From contig VZTJ01002478.1 in NCBI GenBank assembly GCA_013397795.1, positions 5,721 through 69,720 on the forward strand: a DNA stretch of 64,000 bases, read 5' to 3'. The notes below the pieces were generated by a model. The model was not told the origin of the DNA and ran no database searches. It worked only from the letters and a program-made list of their open reading frames with translations. The position numbers were made by a program, and so were the translations under genes. Source of the DNA: Orthonyx spaldingii (Eukaryota; Chordata; Aves; Passeriformes; Orthonychidae). Shown here piece by piece: positions 39,701 to 51,725 of the stretch (position 1 is the stretch's first letter; each line of letters begins with the position of its first letter).

Positions 39701-42700
39701 TTGCACAGATACATCACTTCAGCTATATAATGTAATTTAGCCTCTATAGGTTTTACTGGCTTAAACAGATTATTTTGAACATTAAAACACGAGTAAACTT
39801 AAACACGGGTATTTTTTCTTCCACTTGTGATGTTAACATGAGTGTTCAAAGCATGTTCAGGTGATACCCACATTCCACTGACCAGCCTTTCTTTGGTTTT
39901 CCTCTTCTCACCATAATTCCTCTCAATCAAAATAATTTAGATTTTAATCATCTGTACTTTCCTCTTATCACAGTTTCAACTCTAATCACAATGAATCGGT
40001 GGTGGGTGAGGTTTTTGGTGTTTGGTTTGCGGTTTTTGGGGGACAATTTCTTGGGGAGGAGTTTATTAGTCTGTTCTGTTTTGTTTTTCAAACATGCTCA
40101 AGTACCCTGAGATGTTAAGATAAGTGCCTAGAATGAGCAGTCACCTAACCCACCAAAACACTGGTCTGTTTCTCCAAAATTACCTATGTCACTAATTTTT
40201 AATTCAGATAAAATTTGATAGTATGTGCATTTGGAGTAATGTTACTTCTCACTCAGGAACATCAGATATATTCTGTCTGTGCTTCATTCTCTGGATTCAT
40301 AGAAGGGAGATCAAGAAGGTTATGTCAATACTAACACAGCAGTCTATTGGCTGGATTTCAATCTTTCTTTTATATGTCAGTAAAAAGAAATGATAGCAAT
40401 GGAGAAATATAATAGTAATTAGAAGAAAATTGTTAGATTATTATTGGTATATTCTTTGGAGGAGGATAGTCAAATCAGTGGCAAACAGTTCACATAAGTT
40501 CATGTTGAGAATGATAAAGTGTGATTGAATGAATAAATGCTGTATTTTAAATAGAGTTGGGACCAAGGATTTTACATTGAGGAAGCTAGACCTACCTATT
40601 TATGTTATTCAAGTGGTGGAAGGCTCCGACTCAATTGCTTCCCTCCACTCTTACTTCCCCTTTTAAATTTAACAAAAATACCTGGACGTCATTTTTCCAA
40701 AGCTGAACTAGTATTCAACTATTCTACCTTGTTATAATATACTTGTCCATAAAATGTCACATTTTTGAATTAAGTTCTGTAAAACATCAGCTGACTTTGA
40801 CTTGACTTGATTACATTCTAAGTTGAACAATGTGTAGGAAAATCCCCTTTAGCTGTGTGACTTAAATCCATCAAGGGAATAGCCATCATCAGGTTCTTAC
40901 AGTCATTCTTAAGGATGGAAAGAAGAGGAGCAGATCTGCCCTCATACTCTTATTAAAAATGTATGACTATAAATCTGGTAGAAACTGGAAACTGAACATG
41001 GAATCACTGTTCTCTTTCCAGGCTGAAATATACAACAGGTGCAGGGATATGTTAAGACTTCTACAGAAGGAAGCTATTCTTTTATCCTGTTTTGTCCTTT
41101 TATCCTGTTCTCTTTCTTAAAAAACCCAAAAAACAACAGAATATGTTCATGAGTTGGATTTAGAAACTAACCATTGCTGCCAAAATGAAGTTGAGAATAG
41201 GCATTTTGCAAGCCTTCAGGAGACTACTTTCTTTAAAAAAAAAATCAAATTTTCCTCTAAATTCCCACTTTAACTTAAGTATAGAAATGAAATTGCATCA
41301 AGTTTAGGAAAATCTAGAAGAAAACAATAGATATTTTGAATTAGCATATAATCAATATAATGCACATTACATTTATTAAAATTACAAATAAGTTTAGAAA
41401 TTGCCATTTTCTTGGTAATAAACTTGTGTTGATATAAAAACCCTGAAAAATTACTTGCAGAAAGATCGGTAAGGGGATGCTGGAGATAGAGGAGACAAGT
41501 GACCAAGACCTGTGTTGGGTAAAATAGTTTGGGAAAACATGAATACAGACAGAAACTCTGTGGAAACGTCAAGATTTTATGAAAGGTTATTTCCTGACAG
41601 TATTGCAAAATTGGCTTAAGCTTTTTCCTGTATGCACACTAGCTCTGCTATGTGATATTTGCTCTTTCATTTGATTTTTTTCCAAATCCAATGTATGAAT
41701 CGCAATAGTTTGCTCAGAATTAATATTTTGGTTATTTTTGTTCTGAACAGTGGTGTCCAATTTATTCTTGTTTGTCTCTCTTTCTACTTTCTTAACTAAC
41801 ACAGATCTAGTACCTATTAAAACCACAAAATAAAACAATCATTTTTAGTTATGATTTTTTGAATCTTATTAGAATAACTTCTAGTTACTTTTTTTTAACT
41901 ACCTAAGTATTTTTCTAAACTCATTAGTTTTCCAGCTGTTAAATTGTATTTATTTTGGTGCAAGACTCTGCCTGTTTTTAAACAGTTTAATCAGGATATC
42001 CCAGGAACAGCAGATGGAAATGTACATTGAGATCTAGCCACTCTGTTCAAACTTGAGGTACCTGTTTTAAGAGTCCTAAACTTCAGTGTCTTTTAAAAGT
42101 ACCCTCTCTCCCTTTCATGATATAGGGAATTTAGATGCTCAATTTACACTCATTCATAATTACTAGTGGTGTTAATATATACTGTACAATACAAACAATT
42201 TCTGCCTCGTTTCTGTTTAACCACTTGTTTAGAAGTTTTAGGCCTAACTTCAGTTTTTCATGCACTCCCTTTTTGTTGTATATAAGAATTTTTTTATTAT
42301 TTTCTGAATACATTTATTTCCATTCTGTATGGATATGCAGCTCACCAATGAAATAATTAACTCAGCAGTTAATTTTTGCCTGCCTAATTTTTTGTAAATT
42401 TTTTTTGCCAACAGTTAATTTTTGTATCTGCTGGATTTCACTTGTTGAGGCAGCAGTTGTTACTGTTAGACTCTAAACCCTGGTTTTGTTGTGTAGATGT
42501 GTGTAGATGTGTGTGTATATATTCTCCTGCAAAGGTCATACTCCTGCCATATGACAAAATGTTCCTTAAAAACTACATGATTTTAGCACGTTATCTTTAC
42601 AAATGCCTTAATTACCATATGTCTGTGCATGCCATAATTGCATTCTCACTAAAATGCATAGCTTACAATAGCTCTTTTCTAAAAAATGTAATTTTTGCAT

Positions 42701-43157
42701 AGTTTGAATTTTGGCTAGCCAGACCTCTTGTAATCAGGTACAATTAAATCAGTGGTACTCTTTTCTAAAGCCAACATGTGTCCAATTTGTATTGCTAAAT
42801 TTTACCTAAGGATATGCTGTCACCCAGGGTGAGCTAGCCATGAAGTATAGCTGAGCCAAGTTCAGAGGCAGAGGAGAAAATCCTGCTGTATGTCTTTTCT
42901 GATGAACCACTGGAAGCAAGCAGATGTAGAACTTAAGTTTTCCTCCAAGACTCTTCTTTGCTGTCAATAGAAGGCGATGATTTTTGAAATTTTATGGTGT
43001 ATTAAGGTTAATAAAAGGCTAGAAGATCTAACTGTGAAAATCAGTTGCTTACCCTGTCTGTTTATAAACACTATGATTAGTAAGGAATTAGTACCCTTGA
43101 ACTCTTACAGTTTTTCTTCCTTTGACCAGTATCTCCCCATCATTTGCCTTATCAGTT
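36742..43157. other. AT-rich non-coding stretch, probably intronic
   Basis: No gene, RNA gene or identifiable transposon. A T/G-rich tract lies at 39998-40043, a 13-base direct repeat CTTTTATCCTGTT at 41079-41091 and 41097-41109, and a short (GTGTAGAT)2/(TG)n run near 42491-42518. All open frames are short and without recognisable motifs. Confidence 0.7.
39998..40043 (+). repeat. T/G-rich low-complexity tract
   Basis: About 45 bases of GGTGGTGGGTGAGG and TTTTTGGTGTTTGG-like sequence ending in a GGGGG run. This is the third plus-strand tract of this type in the window. Confidence 0.65.
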
Positions 43158-43711
43158 GCGTTTGCTGAAGGACAATCGTTGAGGACTCCATTGGTGCAGG
43201 TGTCTCGGGGCGCGGCTGCAACTCAGGCTCAGGTTGAGCCCGGGTGGGAGCCAGAGCCAGAGGCCGTGAGCTGCCGGCTTTTGCCTCTCAAAGGCGGGAC
43301 CTGTGGCGCTGCCAGGTGGGCGCTGGCAGACACGGCAGGAGCCCAGGGCTCGGCAGGGACAGCGAGACCTTTGCACCCCTGGACTGCGAGGGTTTAAAAG
43401 CCCGGGGGGTTCTTTATTCGGGGTTCCTCCTGGGAGGCAGCAGCTTGGACTGTTCTGTGTTACTGCGCCATGAGTGAATGGCTTTATGGAACAAGAGATC
43501 TGAGACTCTGCCATGGGAAACCTGGGATCGACGCGGTAAGAAAACCTGGTCTGAGTCTGTGATGGGATGTGCGGGGAGTCAAGAGGGAACCCCTTGGATC
43601 ACTGGAGCCATGAAGAGGGATCGGCCCCAGCCCTGGAAGTCTCTGGTGTTGGAAGTGTGACTGACAGAGTCTTGTGAGACTGGGAAGTTTTCTTAACAGC
43701 AAGCAGCACAC
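43158..43711. mobile_element. GC-rich block, candidate LTR or promoter (unclassified)
   Basis: About 550 bases are abruptly GC- and CpG-rich between AT-rich flanks. On the plus strand a TTTAAAAG box (43393-43400) is followed by a GC-rich leader, several ATGs and a good splice-donor-like GCGGTAAGAAAA near 43536. On the minus strand the block can be read as TGTGCTGC (from 43711) with an AATAAA signal at 43413-43418 and an end in CCTTCA near 43166, which would suit an LTR. I see no target-site duplication, primer-binding site or retroviral coding sequence. The open frames here (up to 120 codons) have no family signature and look like products of base composition. A solo LTR is the leading guess; a real alternative promoter with exon is the competitor. 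Confidence 0.35.
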
Positions 43712-43945
43712 CTTTTATTCTTAGTGCAAGCTTCACACTTCTTATAGTCACGACAGAAATCTTTTTGCAGTTGTCTGTAATTGTATTGTATGATACTTTA
43801 AATTTTAATCATGAAATAAAATATCTACATTTAGGCAAAAAAGTACAGTTCTGATCATATAGATAACATAGATTGTAGAATCTTTCTGAATTCTATTTAA
43901 ACTAAGGTGTTTGTATTAACGTTTGAACATTAAGGAAAATATTAA

Positions 43946-44012
43946 ATCATAGAATCATAGACTATCTCAAGTTGAAATCAACCCATAAGGATCATTGAGT
44001 CCTACTCCCCAT
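43946..44012 (-). mobile_element. CR1 LINE 3' terminal fragment
   Basis: TCATAGAATCATAGAC at the left edge is the antisense CR1 terminus, with two copies of the terminal unit. It is followed by TTGAAATCAACCCATAAGG and ATCATTGAGTCC, the antisense 3' UTR of the CR1 subfamily that ends in a CCTTGTGGGTCCC-type sequence. Recognisable text stops after about 65 bases. This is the same tail type as in the SINE at 58.7 kb. Confidence 0.85.
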
Positions 44013-44179
44013 CTTAAGCTAATGATCTGAAAATTGCCAATACTGGATATTCAACCAGGCAGCTTTATATGCAACTGCCACTATCTCTATCACTGTTCTC
44101 ATTTCTTCTTATCTTGGATGCCATCCTCCCCATATTGGATGGGGAGTTGGGCTGGATGCAAATGATCTGTTCTACGTAA

Positions 44180-44200
44180 TTTTTTTTTTTTTTTTTTTTT
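44180..44200 (+). repeat. T21 homopolymer
   Basis: An uninterrupted run of 21 T. The preceding bases GGGCTGGATGCAAATGATCT faintly recall a sense CR1 3' end, but the similarity is too short to call. Confidence 0.85.
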
Positions 44201-46000
44201 GTAATCCCTATTTGTGATTACTTATTTATTCTTCAATCTCTTCAACACAATTCTGAATACTTAGAAGAAGCCAAAGCTGGGTCTAACTTAAAAAAGAAAT
44301 CATACACCCTGACGTTTCTGTTGTTTCTGTTGTCTGAAGACAGACTTTCTCTGTGGATCTTGTTTTGTAACTTCAAAATGGGTATATTCAACTGATGGAA
44401 AAATGTAATTACTGTCCTTAAGATAATTTATCACCAAACTACATTTGTGACATCAGCCATTATGAGGTCTAATGCATGTAATTGGCAAATGTGTTTGCAT
44501 TGCATACTTTATTCTAATTGACATCTACCATATTGCTGCTGATAGCCTTTCAGCCCAGATGAATGCTTTTTGCCAAGAGCTAATACTACTTTGTTGAGGT
44601 AGTCATACATGGACACATTATAGTGAAGACAGAGTAAAAATTCACTTTGTTTTTTTTTACTGCTCAGGTGTCTAGTCACCAGTTCTGAATAGTGAGGCTT
44701 TGACATGCATCAAGTGGATTTGTGACAGTTTGATGATATGTCACTTCTGAGGGTTTGTGCAGTACGCCAAAAGAGGATCATTGGACTACTGAAAGGTTAC
44801 TATGTGCTTTGAAGCACTGACTATAATTCACGCAAGGCAAAACTTTATAAATTAAATCACTGAAGAAAAATGTTTTACTCATGAAACTATTAGACATTTT
44901 CTCTCTTGTAATAAGATTACACTTTGTCATCAATACTCATGCAAGAGGACAATGAAAGTTAATTTTATGAGTTAGTGAAGGCCATAAGAGACTTTCTAAA
45001 GCCATTAAATAGTCAACATACCTACTACAGTGACATCCTGTCAAATCATAAAGAGTAGCCTGTCAGTCTTGGTGAACTAAATCATGATGAACTGTTGCAT
45101 GTAGGCAAAGGTCTTCGGTAATAAAGATAAAATAACTGTAGTGTTAGTGATATCAGGATGTTTATATTTGGTGTCTTGACTATAATTGATTCACCCAAAA
45201 AATCTTTAGAGGAAAAGAGAAGTTAGTGAAACACAGTACTACTGTATTGAAGTGGTTGTTCAGTTCAGATAAAAAGAAGTATATTGAAAGTGTAAATTAC
45301 ATTAAATTCACACAATATAGTAAACATTAAAACATGCAAGCTACACATTAAGCCAGTTTTTATAGACATTTGGACCTAAAAAAAATAAGTATTTTGTTAT
45401 CGTCATTTCCAGTACTCCTTTTTTCCTATATATTAAGGCATATTTTCTCCTTCTGCCAGAGTTCCTTGAAATTTCTTGCTATACATGATAAAAATCGGTC
45501 TAAATTGTAAATATAAATTAAAACAGTCTTACTTCATAATTTGAAAGTGCTATTAGTATCAAGTGTATTTTAAATTGCTTTTCACCATGTTCTTCTTTGC
45601 AATTTGCAATAATCAAGAACTTTGAAAAAATAAAAATTTGTTTCATTTTAATACACCTTTTAGATTCAGTAGCAAAAAGCCAGCTGAAAGCACTGTACTT
45701 GAAATATGTTATCCAGAGTAGATGGAGTATTCTGGATTCATTCAGCCATACCTGGATTTTATTAAAAATCTACACGGGAAAGAAATGGCTAGAAACTTTC
45801 CTCCTGTTTTTCATAAAAGGTTTAATTTAGAGAAACATATTTAGTTTTAATAAGCTCTATGAGTCCACAAGTAAGTATTGTTCAAATTTTTGTGGGTATT
45901 GGGTAGCAAACCTTTTTCACAAGTTCTCATATCATGCTTATAATAAGATATTGATTAAATTGCATTGCTTTAACTCTCTTTCTAGGCAGCATTAACTGCA

Positions 46001-46072
46001 TCATAAAATCATAGAATCATTAAGGTTGGAAAAGAGCTCTAAGATCATGAACTCTTTACGGCATCATCTCAA
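46001..46072 (-). mobile_element. CR1 LINE 3' terminal fragment
   Basis: TCATAAAATCATAGAATCAT at 46001 is the antisense terminal repeat, with one base changed, and TTAAGGTTGGAAAAGAGCTC followed by TAAGATCATGA is the adjoining 3' UTR of another CR1 subfamily. Similarity fades after about 60-70 bases. Confidence 0.8.
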
Positions 46073-46940
46073 CATACATATACGTGTCTCTTACAACATA
46101 CATATTGTTTAAAAGCTCTTCTGTATATTTTTATAGTATCCATGTGTGAGATATGTGGGCTTCCAGAGACCACATATAACATAGGAAGAATTCAGAAAGT
46201 GTGAGGTTTAGCTGTGCGGCAGTAAAGACTTATGATTGCATTCTTCATAAATAAAATATTTGATATTTTCAAGCAACAAGCTTACTTTTCACCTTAAGAT
46301 GAAATTTTTTTCAGGTTCATGCTTCTTCACAGCATTTTCTCACAGACTTTATTGGAAGCGAGCTTCATATTTTTACCATAGTCATTGGACATAACTTTTC
46401 TAGAGATGCCATGTTTTGTATAACATACACTGTACAAAAAAGCTGTATTTATACTGTAGAAAATGAAATCTTATCTTTCATATTTTAAAAGGGAAGAAAT
46501 GATAGCAACAATAAATATGGCTTCATAAAATTCTGAAAATATGTTATACTGTAAATGATACATCTGTAACCAAATGAAATGTGTCTAAAAGTTGTCTTAA
46601 TTATCTTCATGGAAAACAATTGAAAAAATTGTAAGAAATCATCAAAGTAGGTATTTCTAAGAAATCTAAGCAAATTTAATATTTTTTAGCATTTTGCTAA
46701 AATATGTAGCAAGTATTCTCAAATTTTAAATGACACAGGGTCTTCTGTTTGACATTTGCTTTTTGCACAATGCAATCCATAACCTGTGTGTATGTTTCAG
46801 ACAGCAATACCTATTTGCAAAGGAATTTAGCTTTCCATCTTTTTTAAATATATAATAGTGATACTACATCGTTTAATTTTTATTTTTTTCAAATTTTCAA
46901 AAACTCTCTAAATAAACACTCACTGTAATTTTAGGTTTTA

Positions 46941-48480
46941 TCACAGAGTTGTTCTTTAGGATACGAAGGGCACCCAGAGGCCATCTAGTCCCACATCCTA
47001 CTCAAAACAGGTATAATGACATCAGGATGGCTTAGCCTGTGTTGAGCCCTGAACAGTCCCAGAATGGATTCCACCACCTGTCAGAGCGACGTGTTGCTGT
47101 TTTTAACCACAATCAGTGTAAATCCACACACCACCCCCTTCCCTGAATATCTGATAGAAATTTCTCATGTTTCCATTTGTGTCTGTTACTTGTCCTATCA
47201 CTGCTCACCTCCGAAGGGAGTCTGGAGGGATCCTCTCTTGTCTTCCTGTGAAGTTTTACACAGTATTAAGGTTTCCCTTTATTACTATGTACCAGGCCCA
47301 GTTCTCTCACCCTCTCCTTGTACACCATGCTTTCCAGTATCCTGAGTATCTGGTTGGCTTTTTGCTGGAGTCACTCAGTGTGTTGATATCCTTACTAGGT
47401 AGCCCAAAACTGGGCACAGTAATTCAAATATGCCTTACAAGTGCCAAGTGGAGGGAAAGGATCACTTTTCTGAATATGCATTGCCTGCAAATTTTACTAA
47501 TGCTGGGATGCAGTCAGCCTACTCTTCATGGCCACACCTGCTGGTTCATATTTGCACTGCTGCTTGCCAGACAGTTGTCCCTTCAGCCTGCCCCTCGCCT
47601 TGCTGCATGGGGTGTTGCCAGATGCAAGGCCTTGTACATGCTCTTGTTGAGAGAGCTTCTGCTGAGCTGCTGGTCAGCCCATTTCTCTGACCTGTTCAGG
47701 TTCCTCTAGCTGGTCCTGCCATTCAGTGTATTGACCTCCTTCTCCAATTCGGTGCCATCCTCAGGCTTGCTGAGAGTGCTCTCTGTCATCCAGGTTGTTA
47801 ATGAAGACACTAAACTGCCCGCCAGCTGGACTTCGGACTGCTGATCGCAATTCTCTGAGTTTTGGCAGTCAAACTAATTTTCTCTTCACTTTATAATCCA
47901 CTCATCCAGCTTGTTTCTCATCAGTTTTGTGATAAGGAGACAATTGGAGACTGTGCCAAAGGCCTGGCTAAAATGAATATGCACAGCATCCACTGCCTGC
48001 CACAGCTGCCAATCACCTCACCACAGAGGGCACTGAGGTTGGTCAGGCATGATCTGCTCAGGCAAGAAATGGCTTGTACAAATGCCTGGGTCACAACTTT
48101 CTTGGGGACAGAGTTAAGGCTGACCAGCCTGTAGGTCCTTGCATCTTGCTTTTTGCTTGTTGTAGAGAGGAGCATGACAGCAACTGCCTTCAAGTCATCA
48201 GAAACATTTCAAAAAGGACAGGCAGTCTCACAGAGACACCTGCCAGCTCCATGAACACCTCTGGGGAGGCCGTGCACCAGGGCCATAAGTCTAAGTGGGT
48301 TAAGTAAGTGATCCACTTCTCTTTCCCCTCCTGCAGGTGCTGCTTAATGTCTGGAGAATCTCTTAAGAAGCTTAGGGACTCTGGAGGCTTGAGGAGAAGC
48401 CTTACCAGTGGAAAAAAGGCATGGGGAGGCACGGAGTACCGCTGTTCTTTGCACATAGCATGTCTCTAGACCTACTGTCC
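46941..48480 (-). mobile_element. Long, old CR1 LINE remnant (reverse transcriptase region to 3' end)
   Basis: About 1.5 kb of continuous antisense CR1 can be followed. The 3' end is near TCACAGAGTT at 46941, then AGAGGCCATCTAGTCCC, GCCCAAAACTGGGCACAG, CTTGCTGAGAGTGCTCTC, CATCCAGGTTGTTAATGAAG, and TTGGTCAGGCATGATCTGC. The minus-strand frame 47921-48193 carries the N-terminal reverse transcriptase signature YRLVSLNSVPKKVV. Upstream of that the text continues (CTGCCAGCTCCATGAACACC, then GGAGTACCGCTG) until about 48480. Many stops and frameshifts, and greater divergence than the other copies, mark it as an old insertion. The 180-codon plus-strand frame at 47167-47709 runs antisense to the element and is not a gene. 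Confidence 0.9.
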
Positions 48481-48484
48481 CACA

Positions 48485-48670
48485 GGACAGTGGCAATAAC
48501 CTCCCGGTGCCGCCTCCCTGCCTCTGGTGGGCAGCCACTCCCAGCCCCGAGGGACGGGCTCCAGCCACTGCTCCCTGCGACCTCGCCAGAGCCAATATGC
48601 CTTGTCTTGCCCTGCCCCGCCCTGCCCCATGCTGCCCTACTTCACCGCCCCTCCCTTTCTCACTGCGAGG
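48485..48670. other. GC-rich patch next to the old CR1
   Basis: About 185 bases are very GC-rich, including CCTGCCCCGCCCTGCCCCAT with two GC-box-like cores. The patch abuts the recognisable right end of the CR1 at 46.9-48.5 kb and ends just as sharply before AT-rich DNA. It could be unrecognised CR1 sequence, a separate element, or a small CpG-rich regulatory patch. No coding signature is seen. Confidence 0.4.
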
Positions 48671-50874
48671 CTTTTAAGAGACTGTATTACAAAGTTTTCT
48701 AGGCAGGTTGCGTTTTGTCATGGAAAAGGAAATAATAGAGTTTAAAAAACTCCAGCCTTGGAAAGGGAAAAGAGTGTGTGAGGGTGTGTTTGAGGTTGGT
48801 ATTTTTTTAAGTTTTATTTTGTAAGTTTTATTTATTTATTTGATTTATCTATGAGCTTTGTGAGTGATGTTGAGTAGAAGCCCAGGCATGTGCTGCTGGA
48901 AGATAAGAAAAATAAGGCAAGAAAGGAGACTGGAATGAACAGATAATATTCTGACACATTTGATAGATATTCCTTATCTGGGATGCTATTATCATGGAAG
49001 TAGTAGAATTACAGGGCTGAACTGCTTTTCTTAGGATCATTTTATATGTTAAGGGTGGGATATTACAGAGCAGAGAAGCCAGAGAAAGTCTTATGAAAAA
49101 AATTAATCTAGTACTTAAAATGAGATACAGATGTTAACATAGTATTCTCGCCAGGGATAGCTGATCTTTCTCATTGCTTTCATACGCCAAAGGGACAACT
49201 ATCCGAAGACCTTGTTTAAGCAGTGCATTTGTTTTAGACTTACTGTCCTGTTTTAAACTTTTCTTAGACAGTATTTTACTGTTTAGGCTGTATTTTTTGC
49301 TGATAATCTTGTAGAAGTATACAATTCCCACTAAGGTTTGTGGAAAGTTGTAGTCGCTAATTTCCATCCTAATATTAAAGAAAGCAAATTAAGCTTATAG
49401 ATAAGAGAGGATGAAGTGTTGAGAAGGAAGAAGAAGGGCACAACTGAGCTGGAGTAGCAGAGACGCTGAAAAATACGGGCAACAAAGGCACATAAAATCA
49501 TTTGTGGCAGTGAACATGTAGTTCATTAATTTATTCGAGAGGAACAACATCCTTCACCAGTTTCTGTGACAGGGCAAAGGCACACCAGACAACGTGACAC
49601 TTGCTATTAAGGTCAGTTTGTTAGGAGAATCAGCTGAGGAATAGGCTATGTCATGCAGGTCTTCATGCACACATGTACCACACATGTGTGGTTAACTGAG
49701 ACCTCCCTGTATTATCTTACCTGTGAGCTGGCACAGGTGAACCTGGGCAAATGAGACACTTGTTCTCTTAGATTCATGTGGTTTTGTCTTCTATGTTCTT
49801 TCTTATAATTAAAATACGTCCTGTAATCTAATGAATGTACTTCTCTATTTAAAGAGCTTCACCCAGCAATCTAATATAGATGTCCCAAAACAGAAAATCA
49901 GTTATATTTAAAAACAAAACAGGCTTCATTTTCATTTTTAAGCGTACTCAAAAATTTGGAAAATCCCTTCTGTGCATGAAAAGTAGTGCAAGATAAACAG
50001 CTAAAGATGCTTTTAAAGGAAATCACTGAAAGATCAGAGGAGCTGGTGGGAAAAATCTACATACAATTATATAAAACCTTTAAATTAATTAATTACCTAT
50101 TTTGTATTCTGCTAGCCTCTTTGTGTGAGGTAAGTGTCTTTTCTGTATCGAAAGCCATGGAAGATTCAGCGATCAGTATTGGAATCTAGGATGGGTGATG
50201 TTAGAATCCAATGATTTTAGTAAATATGACAAATTAATTACACAAAAAATGATGACTTCTCTTAGAAAACTAAATACAAATTATTTAACTGCAAGGTTAA
50301 GCTCAACTAGAAACAAAGAACTGTCTTTTATTTGGGTCTTAGGTGCAAAGACTATTGTCTAATTTATAAAGCCAGAAGGTATGCATGAAGGAATAAGCAA
50401 ATCTTTACATGATGTATAGTACCATCAGATTTGAGAACTTAAGGATGGTGAAATTTCAAAAGCTGAGAAAAGGGCTGACAATAAGACCTGAAGAAATATC
50501 CAAAGAATTGTGCATAGTTGTCTTACCTGAATTTCTCTGAGGGACCTGAAATTATCAAACTGTTCTTTCTATGCATCTGCAAGAGATACTGAGATTGAAC
50601 AGCTAGCATAGATTTCTAGGGAATAAGTCAGTCCTATTCTATCACTTTAAAAACTGCAGCAAGCCTTAAGGGTTAGAAGATATATGACTTTAATTTAATA
50701 AACTGCAGTTTTGATAATTATGCAAGGCATTCTTTTAAGCAACCTAGGGAACTGTGATCTAGATAAGATTAGTCTAAAAGTATTATTCAAGTTTTTTGGA
50801 CTAAAAAGATGTAGTATTTATTTGCAGTCACTCTTTTCCACAGTAATTGGGATGGAGGGAGGAGGAGTGTAATT
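48671..50874. other. AT-rich non-coding stretch, probably intronic
   Basis: No gene or repeat family is recognised. A 14-base perfect palindrome CCACACATGTGTGG lies at 49678-49691. Open frames are short and without motifs. Confidence 0.7.
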
Positions 50875-50879
50875 CTCTA

Positions 50880-51150
50880 AAAGTCTGTACTGGGTCTAAT
50901 GTTATTCTATGGCATTGTTGATAGTTTTGGAAATGGAGTAGGTGCTAATTCTGCTGCTGTCCTATTAGAAAACAGGACTCAGGCATAAAAAAATCAGAAT
51001 AAATTGTAGAAATTATAGAAAATAATAGGCATAGAATCTGGTGAGAACAAGCACAGGCACTAAGTAGGAATAATTAACAGCACAAATGCAAGACAGGAAA
51101 TTCACTCTAATGCTTCAGGGAAGAATATGGGGACAGCATATTTACCATGC
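50880..51150 (+). mobile_element. Very old CR1/L3-like LINE remnant (reverse transcriptase region)
   Basis: The sense text CTGTACTGGGTCTAATGTT, then AAATGGAGTAGGTGC, and especially AAGTAGGAATAATTAACAGC leading to CACAAATGCAAGACAGGAAA, follows the order of the reverse transcriptase part of ancient CR1/L3 elements around and after the catalytic aspartates. The match is diverged and no frame stays open. It probably belongs to the same insertion as the fragment at 51535, with about 380 unrecognised bases between them. Confidence 0.58.
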
Positions 51151-51534
51151 CATACTGTTATGTGTGTAGCTGGTTCCAGATTTTTTGCTTTATTTTCCTT
51201 CCTTTCAGCAGTAACAGAGCTCAAGAAGTGCTAAAATGCCTGGCAGACATCTTTTGACAAATCTGAAAACACTTCATGTCCCTATCACCCTTTATGAATT
51301 TGAGCATGACATACTGATTACTGTTTACTGGGTTGACAGTCAGTGGCAAAGGCACAAGAGACAGAAACTGTTGAAACAAGATCCACTTGATCTTTACAGA
51401 TATTTAGGAGCATAATGTGTAAGAATCCAGTAAAATAACTTGGAGGCTCAAGTTGTCTAAATTTTCTAAAAGGACAAACAAAATGTACCTGGCTATTGAT
51501 CATTCATTAAATGAAATTACGTATTGAAGACGTC

Positions 51535-51725
51535 AAAAGAAGACTTTGAGTCAAGTTTATTCAACCTAAGAAATGGGAAGAACAAGGGTAGCAATATATA
51601 AAATTGTTGAGAAAGGAGATCAGCATAAACTGATTTAGATATCACAAGAAGTAGCAGGGATTAATTTGCAGCAGAGCCTAGATGTAAAAGATAAAGGAAT
51701 GGTTGTCTCCTGGGGTAGGTTTTGG
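51535..51725 (+). mobile_element. Very old CR1/L3-like LINE remnant (end of ORF2)
   Basis: The segment ATCACAAGAAGTAGCAGGG followed by ATTAATTTGCAGCAGAGCC and TAGATGTAAAAGATAAAGG fits the conserved end of ORF2 and the start of the 3' UTR in ancient CR1/L3 elements (an acaagaagtaatggnctta-like pattern). The orientation and order agree with the fragment at 50.88 kb. No open frame remains. Confidence 0.55.

Noticed and set aside
43122..43711. Open frames of 75-120 codons in the GC-rich block
   Set aside because: They overlap on both strands and look like composition effects. No protein motif is present.
44140..44200. Possible sense CR1 3' end before the T21 run
   Set aside because: Only about 20 bases of weak similarity (GGGCTGGATGCAAATGATCT) and no terminal repeat.
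47167..47709. 180-codon plus-strand open frame
   Set aside because: It runs antisense to a clear CR1 LINE whose reverse transcriptase lies on the other strand. It has no family signature of its own.
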